From NCBI GenBank assembly GCA_021777055.1, contig JAIQZO010000024.1:124001-188000 (forward strand): a DNA stretch of 64,000 bases. Reading direction: 5' to 3'. Shown here piece by piece: positions 18,155 through 27,588 of this stretch (position 1 is its first letter; each line of letters starts with the position of its first letter). The stretch is from Candidatus Anammoxibacter sp. GTDB taxonomy: Bacteria; Planctomycetota; Brocadiia; Brocadiales; Anammoxibacteraceae. Position numbers and translations under genes: made by a program. The notes under the pieces were generated by a model. The model was given only the letters and a program-made list of their open reading frames with translations, ran no database searches and had not been told where the DNA came from.

Positions 18155-18376
18155 TAAAGAATGGCATGTAATAAGTTGCACATGTAACTCTCTGATTCAC
18201 GTTAGATTTGTTCAAACGGATTGAACCAAACCGGATGCGCGGCATTAACCCCACATTGAAAATTTGTTGCTTAATAAATTTAGAGAAAGGTAGCTTGGAT
18301 CCACAAACAATAACATTATTATTAATTTATGAATTTGTATTTCAAGCCATTTAGAATTGGATAAAATGGAAATAAG

Positions 18377-18970
18377 ATGAAAGGCATTAAATGTATCTTG
18401 ATTTTGTCGGTAGTTGCTTTTATGGGGGGATGCACAACTGTATCCGTTAATTTTGACTATGATCCCGGAACCAACTTTAATAATTTAAATACATACGCAT
18501 GGGCGTCAAAAGGCCAAGAGAAGACAGGAGATGCGCGAATAGACAACAATACACTATTTCACATCCGTATCCAGAACGCCATTAATACCGAATTAACACT
18601 CAAAGATTTTGAGAAACTTAATCCCGAATTACCACTCAAAGATTTTGAGAAAAATGAGATCCGCCCACCTGATTTCTGGGTTCAGTATAATGTCATGGTA
18701 CAAGACAGGGCTGACGTAGAGAGCTTTGGTCATTTCTCTTCCGACAGAGACGGTGACGGATGGAGTGGTGGTGGAGGGGGAGTGACGACCTTTCATTACA
18801 CCGAAGTTACACTTATTATAAATATTTCCGATCCGCATACAAAAAACCTCATTTGGCACGGTACGGGGAAAGCGGTTGTAGATCCCGATGCATCATCGGA
18901 GAAGAAAACTACTCAGATTAACAATGCAGTTGCTCAGATTTTAGCCAAATTTCCTCCACAAAGGGAATAA
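18377..18970 (+). CDS. DUF4136 lipoprotein
   Basis: 197 residues. Signal peptide with lipobox ending MGGC (Cys about 19). The remainder fits DUF4136: VNFDYDPGTNFNNLNTYAW at the start, LIWHGTGKAVVDPDASSEKK and a final VAQILAKFPP. Predicted envelope lipoprotein, role unknown. A 36-bp tandem duplication (about 18590-18655) doubles the segment LKDFEK..NPEL inside the domain. Confidence 0.8.
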   Translation: MKGIKCILILSVVAFMGGCTTVSVNFDYDPGTNFNNLNTYAWASKGQEKTGDARIDNNTLFHIRIQNAINTELTLKDFEKLNPELPLKDFEKNEIRPPDFWVQYNVMVQDRADVESFGHFSSDRDGDGWSGGGGGVTTFHYTEVTLIINISDPHTKNLIWHGTGKAVVDPDASSEKKTTQINNAVAQILAKFPPQRE

Positions 18971-19020
18971 CTCATTCGGTAACTGTCCTAACCTGGTCGA
19001 GTCTGAACCAAACAGGATTT

Positions 19021-19165
19021 AATAAATTACAAATCTTAAAATAACAAATCACAAACAAATTGCAAATTACAATGTCCAAATGACCAAAACTAGTTTGTTT
19101 GGAATTTTGAATTTGTTTATTGGAAACTGTTTGCTATTTGGAATTTGTTATTTGATGATTATCAG
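19021..19165. repeat. Heptamer-based imperfect palindrome, family D
   Basis: The left arm (19021-19090) is made of AAATTAC/CAAATCA/AAACAAA-like heptamers. The right arm (19096-19160) is the inverted complement in character (TTGGAATTTGTTATTTG). Fills the gap between the DUF4136 gene and the gene at 19315. Confidence 0.7.
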
Positions 19166-19314
19166 ATATCAAGTAAAACGTAACAAATAAATATCTAGCC
19201 AAAAATAGTCAAAACATTATTGTTAAGATACTAAAGCTAAAGTTACGCCCATAAAACCAAGCAGAAGTAAAGAAAATAACAAAATAACAGAGAATCATCA
19301 AATAATCAAGCACA

Positions 19315-20547
19315 CTATTGTCCACTACGGACAGCACGGGCAAAAATGTTGACGCCGAAATCTCCGTAGTTGCATCCTCCACCGTCAAAGCCAACTACCC
19401 ACACCCAGGACGAACCTTTTACATTATCGCATGTCCAAATCCAATCTTGTTTTTCATCAAATAAATCACTAATATTCAGGCCATTCTCATTCTCTTCAGG
19501 TTTCATTAAACTCATAACTTCTTCCAAAGTAGGCAGATGCCAATCGTCATATCCTGCATATCTTTGATTGTTTAATCCTTTTACCCACTCTTTTACACCG
19601 GATAATTCCATATAGGACGAGGAGCCTCCCATTTGCCACATTAAACCAGATGCATTATCAATCACGACTTTATCATTTCCAATAGTATCGCAGACAAAAC
19701 CATTATTAAATCCTTTCCCCTTTTTATTCAGGTAAGAATCAAAAAAGTTATGTTGATTTAACATTATCTTTACATCTTCATCGGACAATTTAGCAGGCTT
19801 ATTTCGGAATTGGAAAACAGATTGGAATAGAGAGTCCAATGGATGCCTTTCTACGGCAGGAATGTTTAATACTTTCGTCTTTTCATTTTCCAGTTCTTTT
19901 ATTTTTCCTTGAAGATCCGAAATGATTTTATTTTTTTCACCATGTAAAGATTTTATCTCCAATTCTTTCACATTAAGAAATTCTTCCATGTGCACTTTAT
20001 TCTGTCTTAATGATTCTATTTCACCAAGTTTTTTGTTATACTCTTTTTGCCTTACACATCCCGAGGCAGAAGACAATTTATTGCCTAGTACATCATGAAC
20101 GGGGTTATCTGGCTTTTTTCTTCCTATATTTTCAAAAGCCTTGATTCTTCTTGCCAACTCTTTCTTAAACAACTCTGGACCGTCTAGCTCACTGGAATAA
20201 AAGACAGCACGATAATTAGCTATATCAAATGGCAGTTGTTCGCCTTTTTGCATAATGGGAATGGTTCCTGATTTATAAATTGCGTGTCTTACACCAAGTT
20301 CATAAAAGACATTCGCGTTTTTACCGCTAAGGTCTGCAATCACCAGGTCACACTCATGAAGTAGTTCAATAATATCACGGGTGATATTTCCCATGTGTTC
20401 AAGCTCATCACCCCGAACCACTTGATATCCATGGTTTTCCGCCACAGGTTTAATCATTAATTGATATATCTTTAGGTTACGGTCATAAGCAGCTGTCCCC
20501 TGCTTTCCAAACGGCATAATCACAAAACAGCGTTTTTGCGAATTCAT
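19315..20547 (-). CDS. Nucleoside 2-deoxyribosyltransferase-like domain, coiled coil and DUF1566 fusion
   Basis: 410 residues, no signal peptide. The N-terminal domain (about 1-145) begins CFVIMPFGKQG and contains CDLVIADLSGKNANVFYELG, the pattern of deoxyribosyltransferase/TIR-like base- or NAD-cleaving domains common in bacterial conflict systems. A coiled coil (about 168-228, rich in K/E/L/N) follows. The C-terminal DUF1566 (about 285-410) starts GLMWQMGG and has YDDWHLPTLEEVMSL and WVVGFDGGG, a C-type-lectin-like fold. It stands alone. Activity is inferred; possibly a ligand-sensing domain coupled to a nucleotide-cleaving effector. Confidence 0.7.
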   Translation of the reverse strand: MNSQKRCFVIMPFGKQGTAAYDRNLKIYQLMIKPVAENHGYQVVRGDELEHMGNITRDIIELLHECDLVIADLSGKNANVFYELGVRHAIYKSGTIPIMQKGEQLPFDIANYRAVFYSSELDGPELFKKELARRIKAFENIGRKKPDNPVHDVLGNKLSSASGCVRQKEYNKKLGEIESLRQNKVHMEEFLNVKELEIKSLHGEKNKIISDLQGKIKELENEKTKVLNIPAVERHPLDSLFQSVFQFRNKPAKLSDEDVKIMLNQHNFFDSYLNKKGKGFNNGFVCDTIGNDKVVIDNASGLMWQMGGSSSYMELSGVKEWVKGLNNQRYAGYDDWHLPTLEEVMSLMKPEENENGLNISDLFDEKQDWIWTCDNVKGSSWVWVVGFDGGGCNYGDFGVNIFARAVRSGQ

Positions 20548-20744
20548 TTATCTTTCTCCTTGAAACGGGCAAAGCAAAGAGGATATTACAAATTTATCAT
20601 GAAGATTTGATGTATATACTAGAACATTTAAGATCCGTCTGCAAGGCTGATCCAGCGATTAAAGAACATACATGCTGAACAATCTTAGCCTATTGATTTA
20701 GGTACAACATTTTTTCCCAACCAAATAACAAAAAAATGTCTGCT

Positions 20745-20850
20745 TTCTTGTAAAACCCCTTCAGGGTTTGTTTTCTCGTTCTACGTATACCCAGGGTGGC
20801 GCTTCGCTTACCCGGGGCTGGTGAATATTACCCTTTCAGGGTAAAACAGC
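20745..20850. repeat. Intergenic palindromic element, family G
   Basis: ACCCCTTCAGGGTTTG at about 20755, a central hairpin CCCAGGGTGGCG..TTCGCTTACCCGGGG (20789-20817), and CCCTTTCAGGGTAAAAC at 20831. Much more G+C-rich than its surroundings. No gene in 20548-20900. Confidence 0.6.
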
Positions 20851-20900
20851 AACATCTACACTAAGGAATATTACATGCGTATTTTATTACATGTCCATCC

Positions 20901-21722
20901 CTAACCACCTTGAATAACAAGCTTTCTCATGGCTCGAATCCATGTAATCTTAGAAATGGCAAAAAGCAGAGCCACCCAGCATATCTGGCCAATCAAGGCA
21001 GTTATAACCTCATCTTCATCAAAGCGGCCAAGAAATATGCATGTGGGGATATAGAGGATGTACTTGAACGGCAGGAAATCAACTATGGATTGAAGTGAGG
21101 CAGGAAAGAAATCTACGGGGACAACGCCACCGGAAAATACGGCATACATGCCATACTTCATCAGCTGGAATGAAAATGTATCAAAGAACCAGAAGGCCAT
21201 CAAGCCGATGATGTAGTTAATCATAAACAGGATTAAATAGCCGAAGGTTGCAGACACAATCAAAAGCAGGTAATTCGTCACATTGATAGGAAATGAGATG
21301 TCAAAAATAAACAGACTCAAAGCCAGGATGGGGAGACCCCTTGCAAGGAAATGAAATATGGTCTGACCTATACACTCAGACAGAGTTATGCAGAAATAAC
21401 TTACTGGTTTTATCAGGTCGGTTACCAAATCACCTGTTCGTACCTTGCGCGTGGTTATCTGGTCATCCATTGAGAATGATATCTTTATTATCATCACAAA
21501 TACGGCGTATGTTATTATGGAAGATTTTGTAAAACCGCTTTTGAATGCATTTGCATCATACTCCGCATAAAGGGCATTCCACAGACTGGTAAAAACAAAT
21601 ATGTATAGAAATCCGTTAATGAATCCTACAAAATACTCTATTTTGTAGGTTATCTGTTTCTGGAATGATTTTGATATAAATTTAATATAGATTTCCATAG
21701 ATAGTTTTGACAATATCCTCAA
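20901..21722 (-). CDS. ABC-2 type exporter permease (DUF990-like)
   Basis: 273 residues with about six hydrophobic segments (for example NVTNYLLLIVSATFGYLILF), typical of ABC-2/DUF990 permeases. It overlaps the end of the ATPase gene by 41 nt; starting at the internal ATG (21698) would reduce this to 17 nt. Such systems usually have two different permeases; only one is here. Substrate unknown. Confidence 0.8.
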   Translation of the reverse strand: MRILSKLSMEIYIKFISKSFQKQITYKIEYFVGFINGFLYIFVFTSLWNALYAEYDANAFKSGFTKSSIITYAVFVMIIKISFSMDDQITTRKVRTGDLVTDLIKPVSYFCITLSECIGQTIFHFLARGLPILALSLFIFDISFPINVTNYLLLIVSATFGYLILFMINYIIGLMAFWFFDTFSFQLMKYGMYAVFSGGVVPVDFFPASLQSIVDFLPFKYILYIPTCIFLGRFDEDEVITALIGQICWVALLFAISKITWIRAMRKLVIQGG

Positions 21723-22668
21723 CGTTTGGTTCGTGTATGGAGATATCTTTTATTTCATAGTTCTCCGTAATTTTTGAAATTATCGACGCGGCGGTATACT
21801 TTTCGCGACTAAATTTAATCCATTTCTTATTTTCCTCTTCTTTAAAAACATTTATTTCGGGTACTTTGTCTAATGATTCATAAAACTCATTAAACTCTAC
21901 CTCAAGCACCCTTTCACCTCCGTACTCCTTCTTTAGCGTTGACAATGGATTATCAAATACTATCTTTCCCTGATCAAGTATAATAATCCTTTTACAAAGG
22001 GCTTCAATGTCATCCATATCGTGAGTAGTTAATATTATGGTCGTGTTTCTATCCCTGTTTATCTCCTTTAGGAACTTACGAATCTTGTCCTTTGCAATTA
22101 CATCCAGACCGATTGTTGGTTCGTCAAGAAAGAGTATATCAGGGTCATGAAGAAGTGACGCCGCAAGGTCACATCGCATTCTCTGCCCTAAGCTCAGTTT
22201 CCTCACAGGTACGTCAAAAAAATCATCAACCTTCAGGATATCTATGAACAGATCCATATTGTGTCTAAAGAGATCCTGCGGTATATGGTAAATTGATTTT
22301 AACAGATCAAATGACTCTCTTACTGGCAGGTCCCACCAGAGTTGAGATCTCTGCCCAAAGACCACCCCTATCCTCTTGGAATTTTCTACCCTGTTCTTAT
22401 AAGGAATAATACCATTCACTTCCGCCATTCCCGAAGTTGGCAAAAGAATGCCAGTAAGGATTTTAATTGTGGTGGATTTACCCGCACCGTTTTCACCAAC
22501 ATAGCCAACAAACTCACCCCGATTAATCTCAAAACTTATATCATTAACGGCCTGAACTGTCCTATAATCACGGGAAAAGAGATTTGTTACTGATCCAAGA
22601 AAACCGCTTCTTCCCTTATTTACTCTAAACTCCTTTGTAATATTCTTTACAGTTATAATTGAACTCAA
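21682..22668 (-). CDS. ABC exporter ATP-binding protein
   Basis: 328 residues. Walker A GENGAGKST (about 56-64), signature LSLGQRMRC, Walker B ILFLDEPTIGLD, and an H-loop in TTHDMDD. The C-terminal extension after residue 240 is typical of DUF990-linked exporter ATPases. First gene of a two-gene operon with the permease, which it overlaps. Confidence 0.9.
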   Translation of the reverse strand: MSSIITVKNITKEFRVNKGRSGFLGSVTNLFSRDYRTVQAVNDISFEINRGEFVGYVGENGAGKSTTIKILTGILLPTSGMAEVNGIIPYKNRVENSKRIGVVFGQRSQLWWDLPVRESFDLLKSIYHIPQDLFRHNMDLFIDILKVDDFFDVPVRKLSLGQRMRCDLAASLLHDPDILFLDEPTIGLDVIAKDKIRKFLKEINRDRNTTIILTTHDMDDIEALCKRIIILDQGKIVFDNPLSTLKKEYGGERVLEVEFNEFYESLDKVPEINVFKEEENKKWIKFSREKYTAASIISKITENYEIKDISIHEPNVEDIVKTIYGNLY

Positions 22669-22839
22669 TCTTTATGCTCCGTAGGAAAAGGAGGCCCCCT
22701 AAATATAACTTGATTTTACACATTATAAAAAATAACATGAATAGTATTCTGATAATTTTTTAGTTGATTGTATACATTAAAAGTACCATTAAATAAAGGT
22801 AACAAGAAACACAGAAATTAAGAGTATAACAATTTTAAG

Positions 22840-23185
22840 TCCATTTTCACATTATCTTTGCTTAAGTTTCAATCATCAAACCCACAATGCAGTTAAGGTG
22901 GGCGAGCAGTTTAACTAAATCATACTTGTCACTAAAAGATGCAGATCTCTGGCCAGGGCAACGCACAAAGATGATATGAATAGAAGAAAAACAGCCCTGT
23001 AAGGACGAAACATACATTCGGTTAAACAAAAATAGTATAAATTTGAATCTTATACAATCGTGATTTCCTCGATTTAGCTAATGCTATACCTGTGGAATCT
23101 CTCAATCATAACATTCAAATCTAAGCAAAATCTAAACCACTAAATTCCGAATTCCTAATCACTTTGAATATATTCTTTAAACAGG
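22840..23185. repeat. Dispersed intergenic repeat, family B (copy 1)
   Basis: Aligns with 27085-27380 over a long diverged stretch. The clearest block is CTGTGGAATCTCTCAATCAT..CACTAAATTCCGAATTC at 23090-23150 here. Both copies end shortly before a plus-strand gene. Confidence 0.6.
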
Positions 23186-23198
23186 CTAAGGTGTGCAA

Positions 23199-24836
23199 AT
23201 GAATCTGTTATTAGCAGAAGACAAAACGGAAAACATTGATAAAATATCCAATGCATTAAAGATAATCTTGGTTGATTTCAAATATTCTTTAACCCTTGCA
23301 CGTACATGGGAGGAGTTGAAGCTTAAGCTTAAAGAAAATATTGAACCAAAAATAGTTATAGTTGATTATAATCTACCCGGAATAAAAAGAGATAAAATAT
23401 TAGATGAGTTAAAAGAGACACAACGGGATAATAAAATCATAATCGTTACAGATGAAGGAGACAAAGATATAGCAATACGTACAATAAAAGAGAGATTTGA
23501 CGGTTATGCCTCCAAAAGATACGGATTCGACGGTATCGCTTATGTTGTTTTAAACGTTATTTTAATAAAAAGAGCTGAGGGTGAACTCAAAAAGCTAAAA
23601 AAATTATTCAATCGCGAATTAAACATAAATGAAACTATAAAAGAGGCTTCTCATAACCTGGAGGAGAAGAATAAAAAGCTGAAAAAAATAGTACAGATAG
23701 GAAAAATCCTATCAAGCCACCTTGCATTTGATAATCTTTTAGTCTCCATAGTAAAAGAGACATCTGGTGTACTTGAAGCAGACAGAACATCACTTTTCAT
23801 TTACGATGAAGAGAAAAAAGAGTTGTGGTCAAAGATTGCAGAAAAGTCAACTCTTAAAGAAATACGGTTTAGTGCGGAAAAAGGTATAGCAGGGCATGTG
23901 GCGAAAACCAGGCAAGTATTGAACATTAAAGATGTGAGTAACCACGCTCTTTTTAACCCGGAATTTGACATATTGACTGGTTTTCACACAAAAAACATGT
24001 TATGCGCACCACTGGAAACAACAGACGGGAAACTTGTTGGAGTTATTCAAGTACTGAATAAAAAGAAGACCACTTCATTTGGAGTTGACGACGAAGAGAT
24101 CTTTCAAACGTTTGCATCATTGGTGGCAGTATTAATTGAAAATGCAAGGTTATCGGAAGAGAACTTAAAGAAAGAGCGGTTAGCAATTATTGGTGACATG
24201 GCAAGTTCCATTGTTCATGATTTAAGGAATCCAATGTCTACAATTAAAGGTTATGCTCAACTAATAGCAACAAAATCCCCCAATTTAATTAAGCCTGCAA
24301 GCATTATTGCGAACGAGATAGATCGGCTTTCCGGAATGGCCCAGGAGTTATTAGAATTTTCCAAAGGAAACAATGATAGATTTGCATTAAATGAGATAGA
24401 ATGTTCTTCTTTCTTTAATGAAATACTTGAGTTCCTAAAAGGCGATTTGAGAGATAAATCAATAACATTAGATCATAACATTGGATTTAAAGGCAAAATA
24501 AGGATTAATCCGGAAAAAATCAGAAGGGCAGTAATTAATATTGCAAAGAATTCCATTGAAGCCATGGATCCAGGGGGAAACTTAGGCATTACCGTTTCTC
24601 AGTCAACAAACCAAAAAGAGATTATTATTTCACTAACGGATACAGGCATAGGGATGCCTGAAGAGATAAGAAAGTCAATCTTCGAACCATTTGTAACACA
24701 TGGTAAGAAAAACGGGACCGGCCTGGGTATGGCTATCACAAAAAAGATTGTTGAACTCCATAACGGTACTATCCAAATAGAAAGCGAAGAAGGACACGGT
24801 ACAAACGTAACTATTACTATTCCTAAGAAGATGTAG
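23199..24836 (+). CDS. Hybrid sensor histidine kinase (receiver-GAF-HisKA-HATPase)
   Basis: 545 residues from ATG 23199, preceded at 5 nt by AAGGTG; a GTG at 23193 is less likely. The N-terminal receiver domain (about 1-120) has the phosphorylatable Asp in IVDYNLPG. A coiled coil follows (about 128-165), then a GAF domain (about 165-320), an H-box (IVHDLRNPMSTIKGY), and an ATPase with N-box NIAKNSIEAMD, DTGIGMP and GTGLGMAI. The receiver-first order suggests it takes phosphate from another kinase. No response regulator gene is adjacent; its output is unknown. Confidence 0.9.
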   Translation: MNLLLAEDKTENIDKISNALKIILVDFKYSLTLARTWEELKLKLKENIEPKIVIVDYNLPGIKRDKILDELKETQRDNKIIIVTDEGDKDIAIRTIKERFDGYASKRYGFDGIAYVVLNVILIKRAEGELKKLKKLFNRELNINETIKEASHNLEEKNKKLKKIVQIGKILSSHLAFDNLLVSIVKETSGVLEADRTSLFIYDEEKKELWSKIAEKSTLKEIRFSAEKGIAGHVAKTRQVLNIKDVSNHALFNPEFDILTGFHTKNMLCAPLETTDGKLVGVIQVLNKKKTTSFGVDDEEIFQTFASLVAVLIENARLSEENLKKERLAIIGDMASSIVHDLRNPMSTIKGYAQLIATKSPNLIKPASIIANEIDRLSGMAQELLEFSKGNNDRFALNEIECSSFFNEILEFLKGDLRDKSITLDHNIGFKGKIRINPEKIRRAVINIAKNSIEAMDPGGNLGITVSQSTNQKEIIISLTDTGIGMPEEIRKSIFEPFVTHGKKNGTGLGMAITKKIVELHNGTIQIESEEGHGTNVTITIPKKM

Positions 24837-24912
24837 TTTTATGGAATACGAAATTCAAGGAGACAGAACAAGGAAAACGATATTAAGATTAAGATGACAG
24901 AGGTGAGGCACT

Positions 24913-25227
24913 ATGGATAAAGATATTATTATAGAAAATACTGAAATAAAAGAGCCAGAGAAAATAAAGTTCATCCTTATAGAAAAAGGTTATGAAAATA
25001 TATTTGAATGGACAGACCCACCCCACACCAATTACAGCTCGCATATTCACAATGATGATGAGATGCGATGGGTTTACCGAGGATCTATAATCATCGGACA
25101 TGAGGATGGTGAAGTAGAATTATTTCCTGGCGACAAAATATCAATAACTGCAGGTGTTAAACATTGGGCAAAGAGCAATAAAGGTGTATCATACATATGT
25201 GGCAGTAAATATGATGTGACTAGCTAG
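24913..25227 (+). CDS. Small cupin-domain protein
   Basis: 104 residues from ATG 24913, preceded by AGAGGTGAGG. Cupin pattern: HIHNDDEMRWVYRGS (metal-binding His pair and Glu), then ELFPGDKISITAGVKHWA with the second-motif His. A metal-binding beta-barrel of acireductone-dioxygenase-like appearance; substrate unknown. It follows the kinase by 76 bp and may be co-transcribed. Confidence 0.78.
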   Translation: MDKDIIIENTEIKEPEKIKFILIEKGYENIFEWTDPPHTNYSSHIHNDDEMRWVYRGSIIIGHEDGEVELFPGDKISITAGVKHWAKSNKGVSYICGSKYDVTS

Positions 25228-25520
25228 GTGAATAGGCTGAAGACTGAAGGCCGAAGGTAAAAGCTTAAAGGGAAAAAGCAAAAAGGCTGTGGGCTTTTAC
25301 CCGTAAGCGCTAAGTTAAGAAATTATTTCACGTTAAATGTGTGTAAAATATCGAAGATTGAACAACGAATGTCGAATCATGAAGGTTTTTATACTTAGAC
25401 ATTCATTATTCCTTGTTCGATATTCAATAATCTACACCTTTAACCGATAGTTACTCCTTAACCTAGTACCTATGAGGCTTTTACCTTCGGCCTTCAGTCT
25501 TCAGCCTATTTACCTAAGTA
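25224..25520. repeat. Long palindromic repeat built from heptamers, family C
   Basis: The outer arms (25226-25265 and 25478-25517) are about 40-bp near-perfect inverted repeats of GGCTGAA/GACTGAA/GGCCGAA units. The inner arms carry ATCGAAG/ATTGAAC/AACGAAT heptamers (about 25350-25382) with their complement at 25397-25434. No coding capacity seen. Confidence 0.85.
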
Positions 25521-25541
25521 GTTACAATAAAATTTTATTAT

Positions 25542-26891
25542 CTACTGCTGCAGTGCCGCTGACGCATCAAGCAACCCCCATCCAAATAGATTATCTTTCC
25601 CCTCACGTCCTAAATCCTTGGCAGTAGACGTGATACGTTCTTTTACCTCATCAGGGGTCAATGACGGATCATTTGAAAGTATTAACGCTGCGACGCCAGA
25701 AACATGTGGGCAAGAAAAAGAGGTTCCCTGGAACGAGAAAAGATCCCACATTACGTTATTTCTCCTAAAGAACCGCCCCCTTCTAAACGTTTCCTGTAAT
25801 ATACCATCATCAAACCCGTCATCATTCTGGTCTACATTTAAATCGCCACCTGGCGCAACTATATCTATTTCAGGTCCAAAATTAGAAAAGAAGGAAAGCC
25901 TTTCATCGAATCGTACAGACCCTACAGCAATGACGTTTTCAAACGCAGCAGGAAAGACAACACTCCCTCCTTCATTACCTGACGCTGCCACCAAGACAAC
26001 ACCGTTACTATGCGCATCATTCACCGCAGTTTCAAGGACGCGCGACCTACCATTCCCACCCACACTAAGATTAATAACATGGGCACCATTATCCGCTGCC
26101 CACCTAATTCCGTCTGCGATAGCGGCGATATTACCAATCCCACGTCTTCCTAACGCTTTAACGGCCATAATCGTTGCATTAAAAGCAACACCAGCAACAC
26201 CATTGTTGTTATTAGTGGCCTGTCCAATTGTTCCGGCAACATGGGTACCATGTCCATTATCATCCGTGGAATCATCATCTCCGTTCGCAAAATCACGTCC
26301 CTGAATCACCTCCCATGTAAATCCGTCAATACCATTGGTGTTTACACCGGAATCAACAACCGCAACAATAATCCCATTCCCGCTACTTATATCCCATGCA
26401 CTTTCACAGTTTATCTGTTCCATGTTCCACTGAAGGTCAAAAGATTCATCGTTTGGTGTAAAAAGCGCTTTATAAATATAATTTGGCTCAGCAAACTCCA
26501 CAACTGCGGCCCTGGAATAAGCACCTATCATCCTTGTAACATCACCGTCTGTACACCTAACCTTATGATATTTATTGCCATATGACTTAAAAAAAGATTT
26601 TACCCCTAATCTTCTATGGAGTTTAGCTTTATCTTCTTCAGTTACGTAATCTTTAAATTTTACAATAACTTCATTTTTTACAAAATTAGCAATTGTATCT
26701 TTTACCGTCTTTCTGGCTTCTGCACCGGAGGATGTAAGCTGATAAAATGGCATTAATAAAACAGAAAAGGATAAGATCACGGCGAGAAATATAACCTTAA
26801 AAACAACATATCTCGGATCTAACATCAGACTTGCAAACTTATTTTTACGGTTAATAACCTGTAAACAATTTTTATTATATAGCATAAACAA
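25542..26891 (-). CDS. Subtilisin-like serine protease (S8)
   Basis: 449 residues. An N-terminal hydrophobic segment (about 30-52) suggests export. A fervidolysin-like prodomain follows (VIVKFKDYVTEEDKAKLHRR, about 75-150). The catalytic triad is visible: Asp in VVDSGVN, His in DDNGHGTHVAG and Ser in GTSFSCPHVSG. Mature length fits a minimal subtilase. Probably digests external protein. The first 29 residues before the hydrophobic stretch are basic and the real start may be internal. Confidence 0.9.
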   Translation of the reverse strand: MFMLYNKNCLQVINRKNKFASLMLDPRYVVFKVIFLAVILSFSVLLMPFYQLTSSGAEARKTVKDTIANFVKNEVIVKFKDYVTEEDKAKLHRRLGVKSFFKSYGNKYHKVRCTDGDVTRMIGAYSRAAVVEFAEPNYIYKALFTPNDESFDLQWNMEQINCESAWDISSGNGIIVAVVDSGVNTNGIDGFTWEVIQGRDFANGDDDSTDDNGHGTHVAGTIGQATNNNNGVAGVAFNATIMAVKALGRRGIGNIAAIADGIRWAADNGAHVINLSVGGNGRSRVLETAVNDAHSNGVVLVAASGNEGGSVVFPAAFENVIAVGSVRFDERLSFFSNFGPEIDIVAPGGDLNVDQNDDGFDDGILQETFRRGRFFRRNNVMWDLFSFQGTSFSCPHVSGVAALILSNDPSLTPDEVKERITSTAKDLGREGKDNLFGWGLLDASAALQQ

Positions 26892-27084
26892 TATTATCTC
26901 TAAAAAGTTAAGAAAGTGTCGACAAATATAAAGTAAAAACTATAATTGGAGAATGACGACAAAAAAAACTTATGGTGCAGGACTCACTCCATACTCAAAC
27001 GAATCAGAAATTCATCATTTAGGGATACATTTTTTGGTCATAACTAAGGAGATGTCTGGAAACAGGTTGTACATTTTGCGCTCA

Positions 27085-27380
27085 CCTTCAGGCTATCTTT
27101 GCCCAAACTTCAATCGGTAAATCCGCAACATAACGACAGCTATGCTTCCGGTTTGATTTCATCAATTTGTACAAATCTAACTCAAACCTGAGTGTTATAT
27201 GCACAATTTATTACATGCACGTCCATAAATGTTATTCCCTCGTAAAATCTTAATGTCGCAAAAACAAAATCTGCGGAACCTGTCAACCACAACATCAAAA
27301 TCTTACAAAAACCTAAATCACTAAATGGCGAATTCTTGAATCATTTGAGTATAATTAATACGCAAACAAAACTTTACTTC
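27085..27380. repeat. Dispersed intergenic repeat, family B (copy 2)
   Basis: Diverged copy of 22840-23185; CTGCGGAACCTGTCAACCAC and CACTAAATGGCGAATTC (27275-27340) correspond block by block. Confidence 0.6.
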
Positions 27381-27454
27381 ATGCTATAAGAATAAACATC
27401 CTTATGTCAAAGAAATTCTCCACCAGATTTGTTGTTTTTTAACAGGAAAATGGC

Positions 27455-27482
27455 TTGACATTTCGTCCCCTTTACTTATAAT
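27455..27482 (+). promoter_or_regulatory. Sigma-70-type promoter for the HEAT-trkA operon
   Basis: TTGACA (27455-27460), 16-bp spacer, perfect TATAAT (27477-27482), about 107 bp before the ATG at 27589. Confidence 0.7.
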
Positions 27483-27588
27483 CCACCAGTATAATTAGGA
27501 ATATATTAAGAGAATTTATCCCATTATAAACCTATTGTGGAATTTTATAAAAATATCCATATCACTTATTAACATAATATAAAAAACT

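Noticed and set aside
18210..19015. Repeated TTGAACCAAACCGGAT-like motifs on both sides of the DUF4136 gene
   Set aside because: Only two short, partly matching copies; could be chance in AT-rich DNA.
19315..19660. DUF1566 end as a diversity-generating retroelement target
   Set aside because: No reverse transcriptase and no template repeat with A-to-N differences is visible within the window; kept only as a question in the findings.
25618..26304. 228-codon frame opposite the subtilase
   Set aside because: The minus strand has the full S8 triad; the plus frame has no motif.
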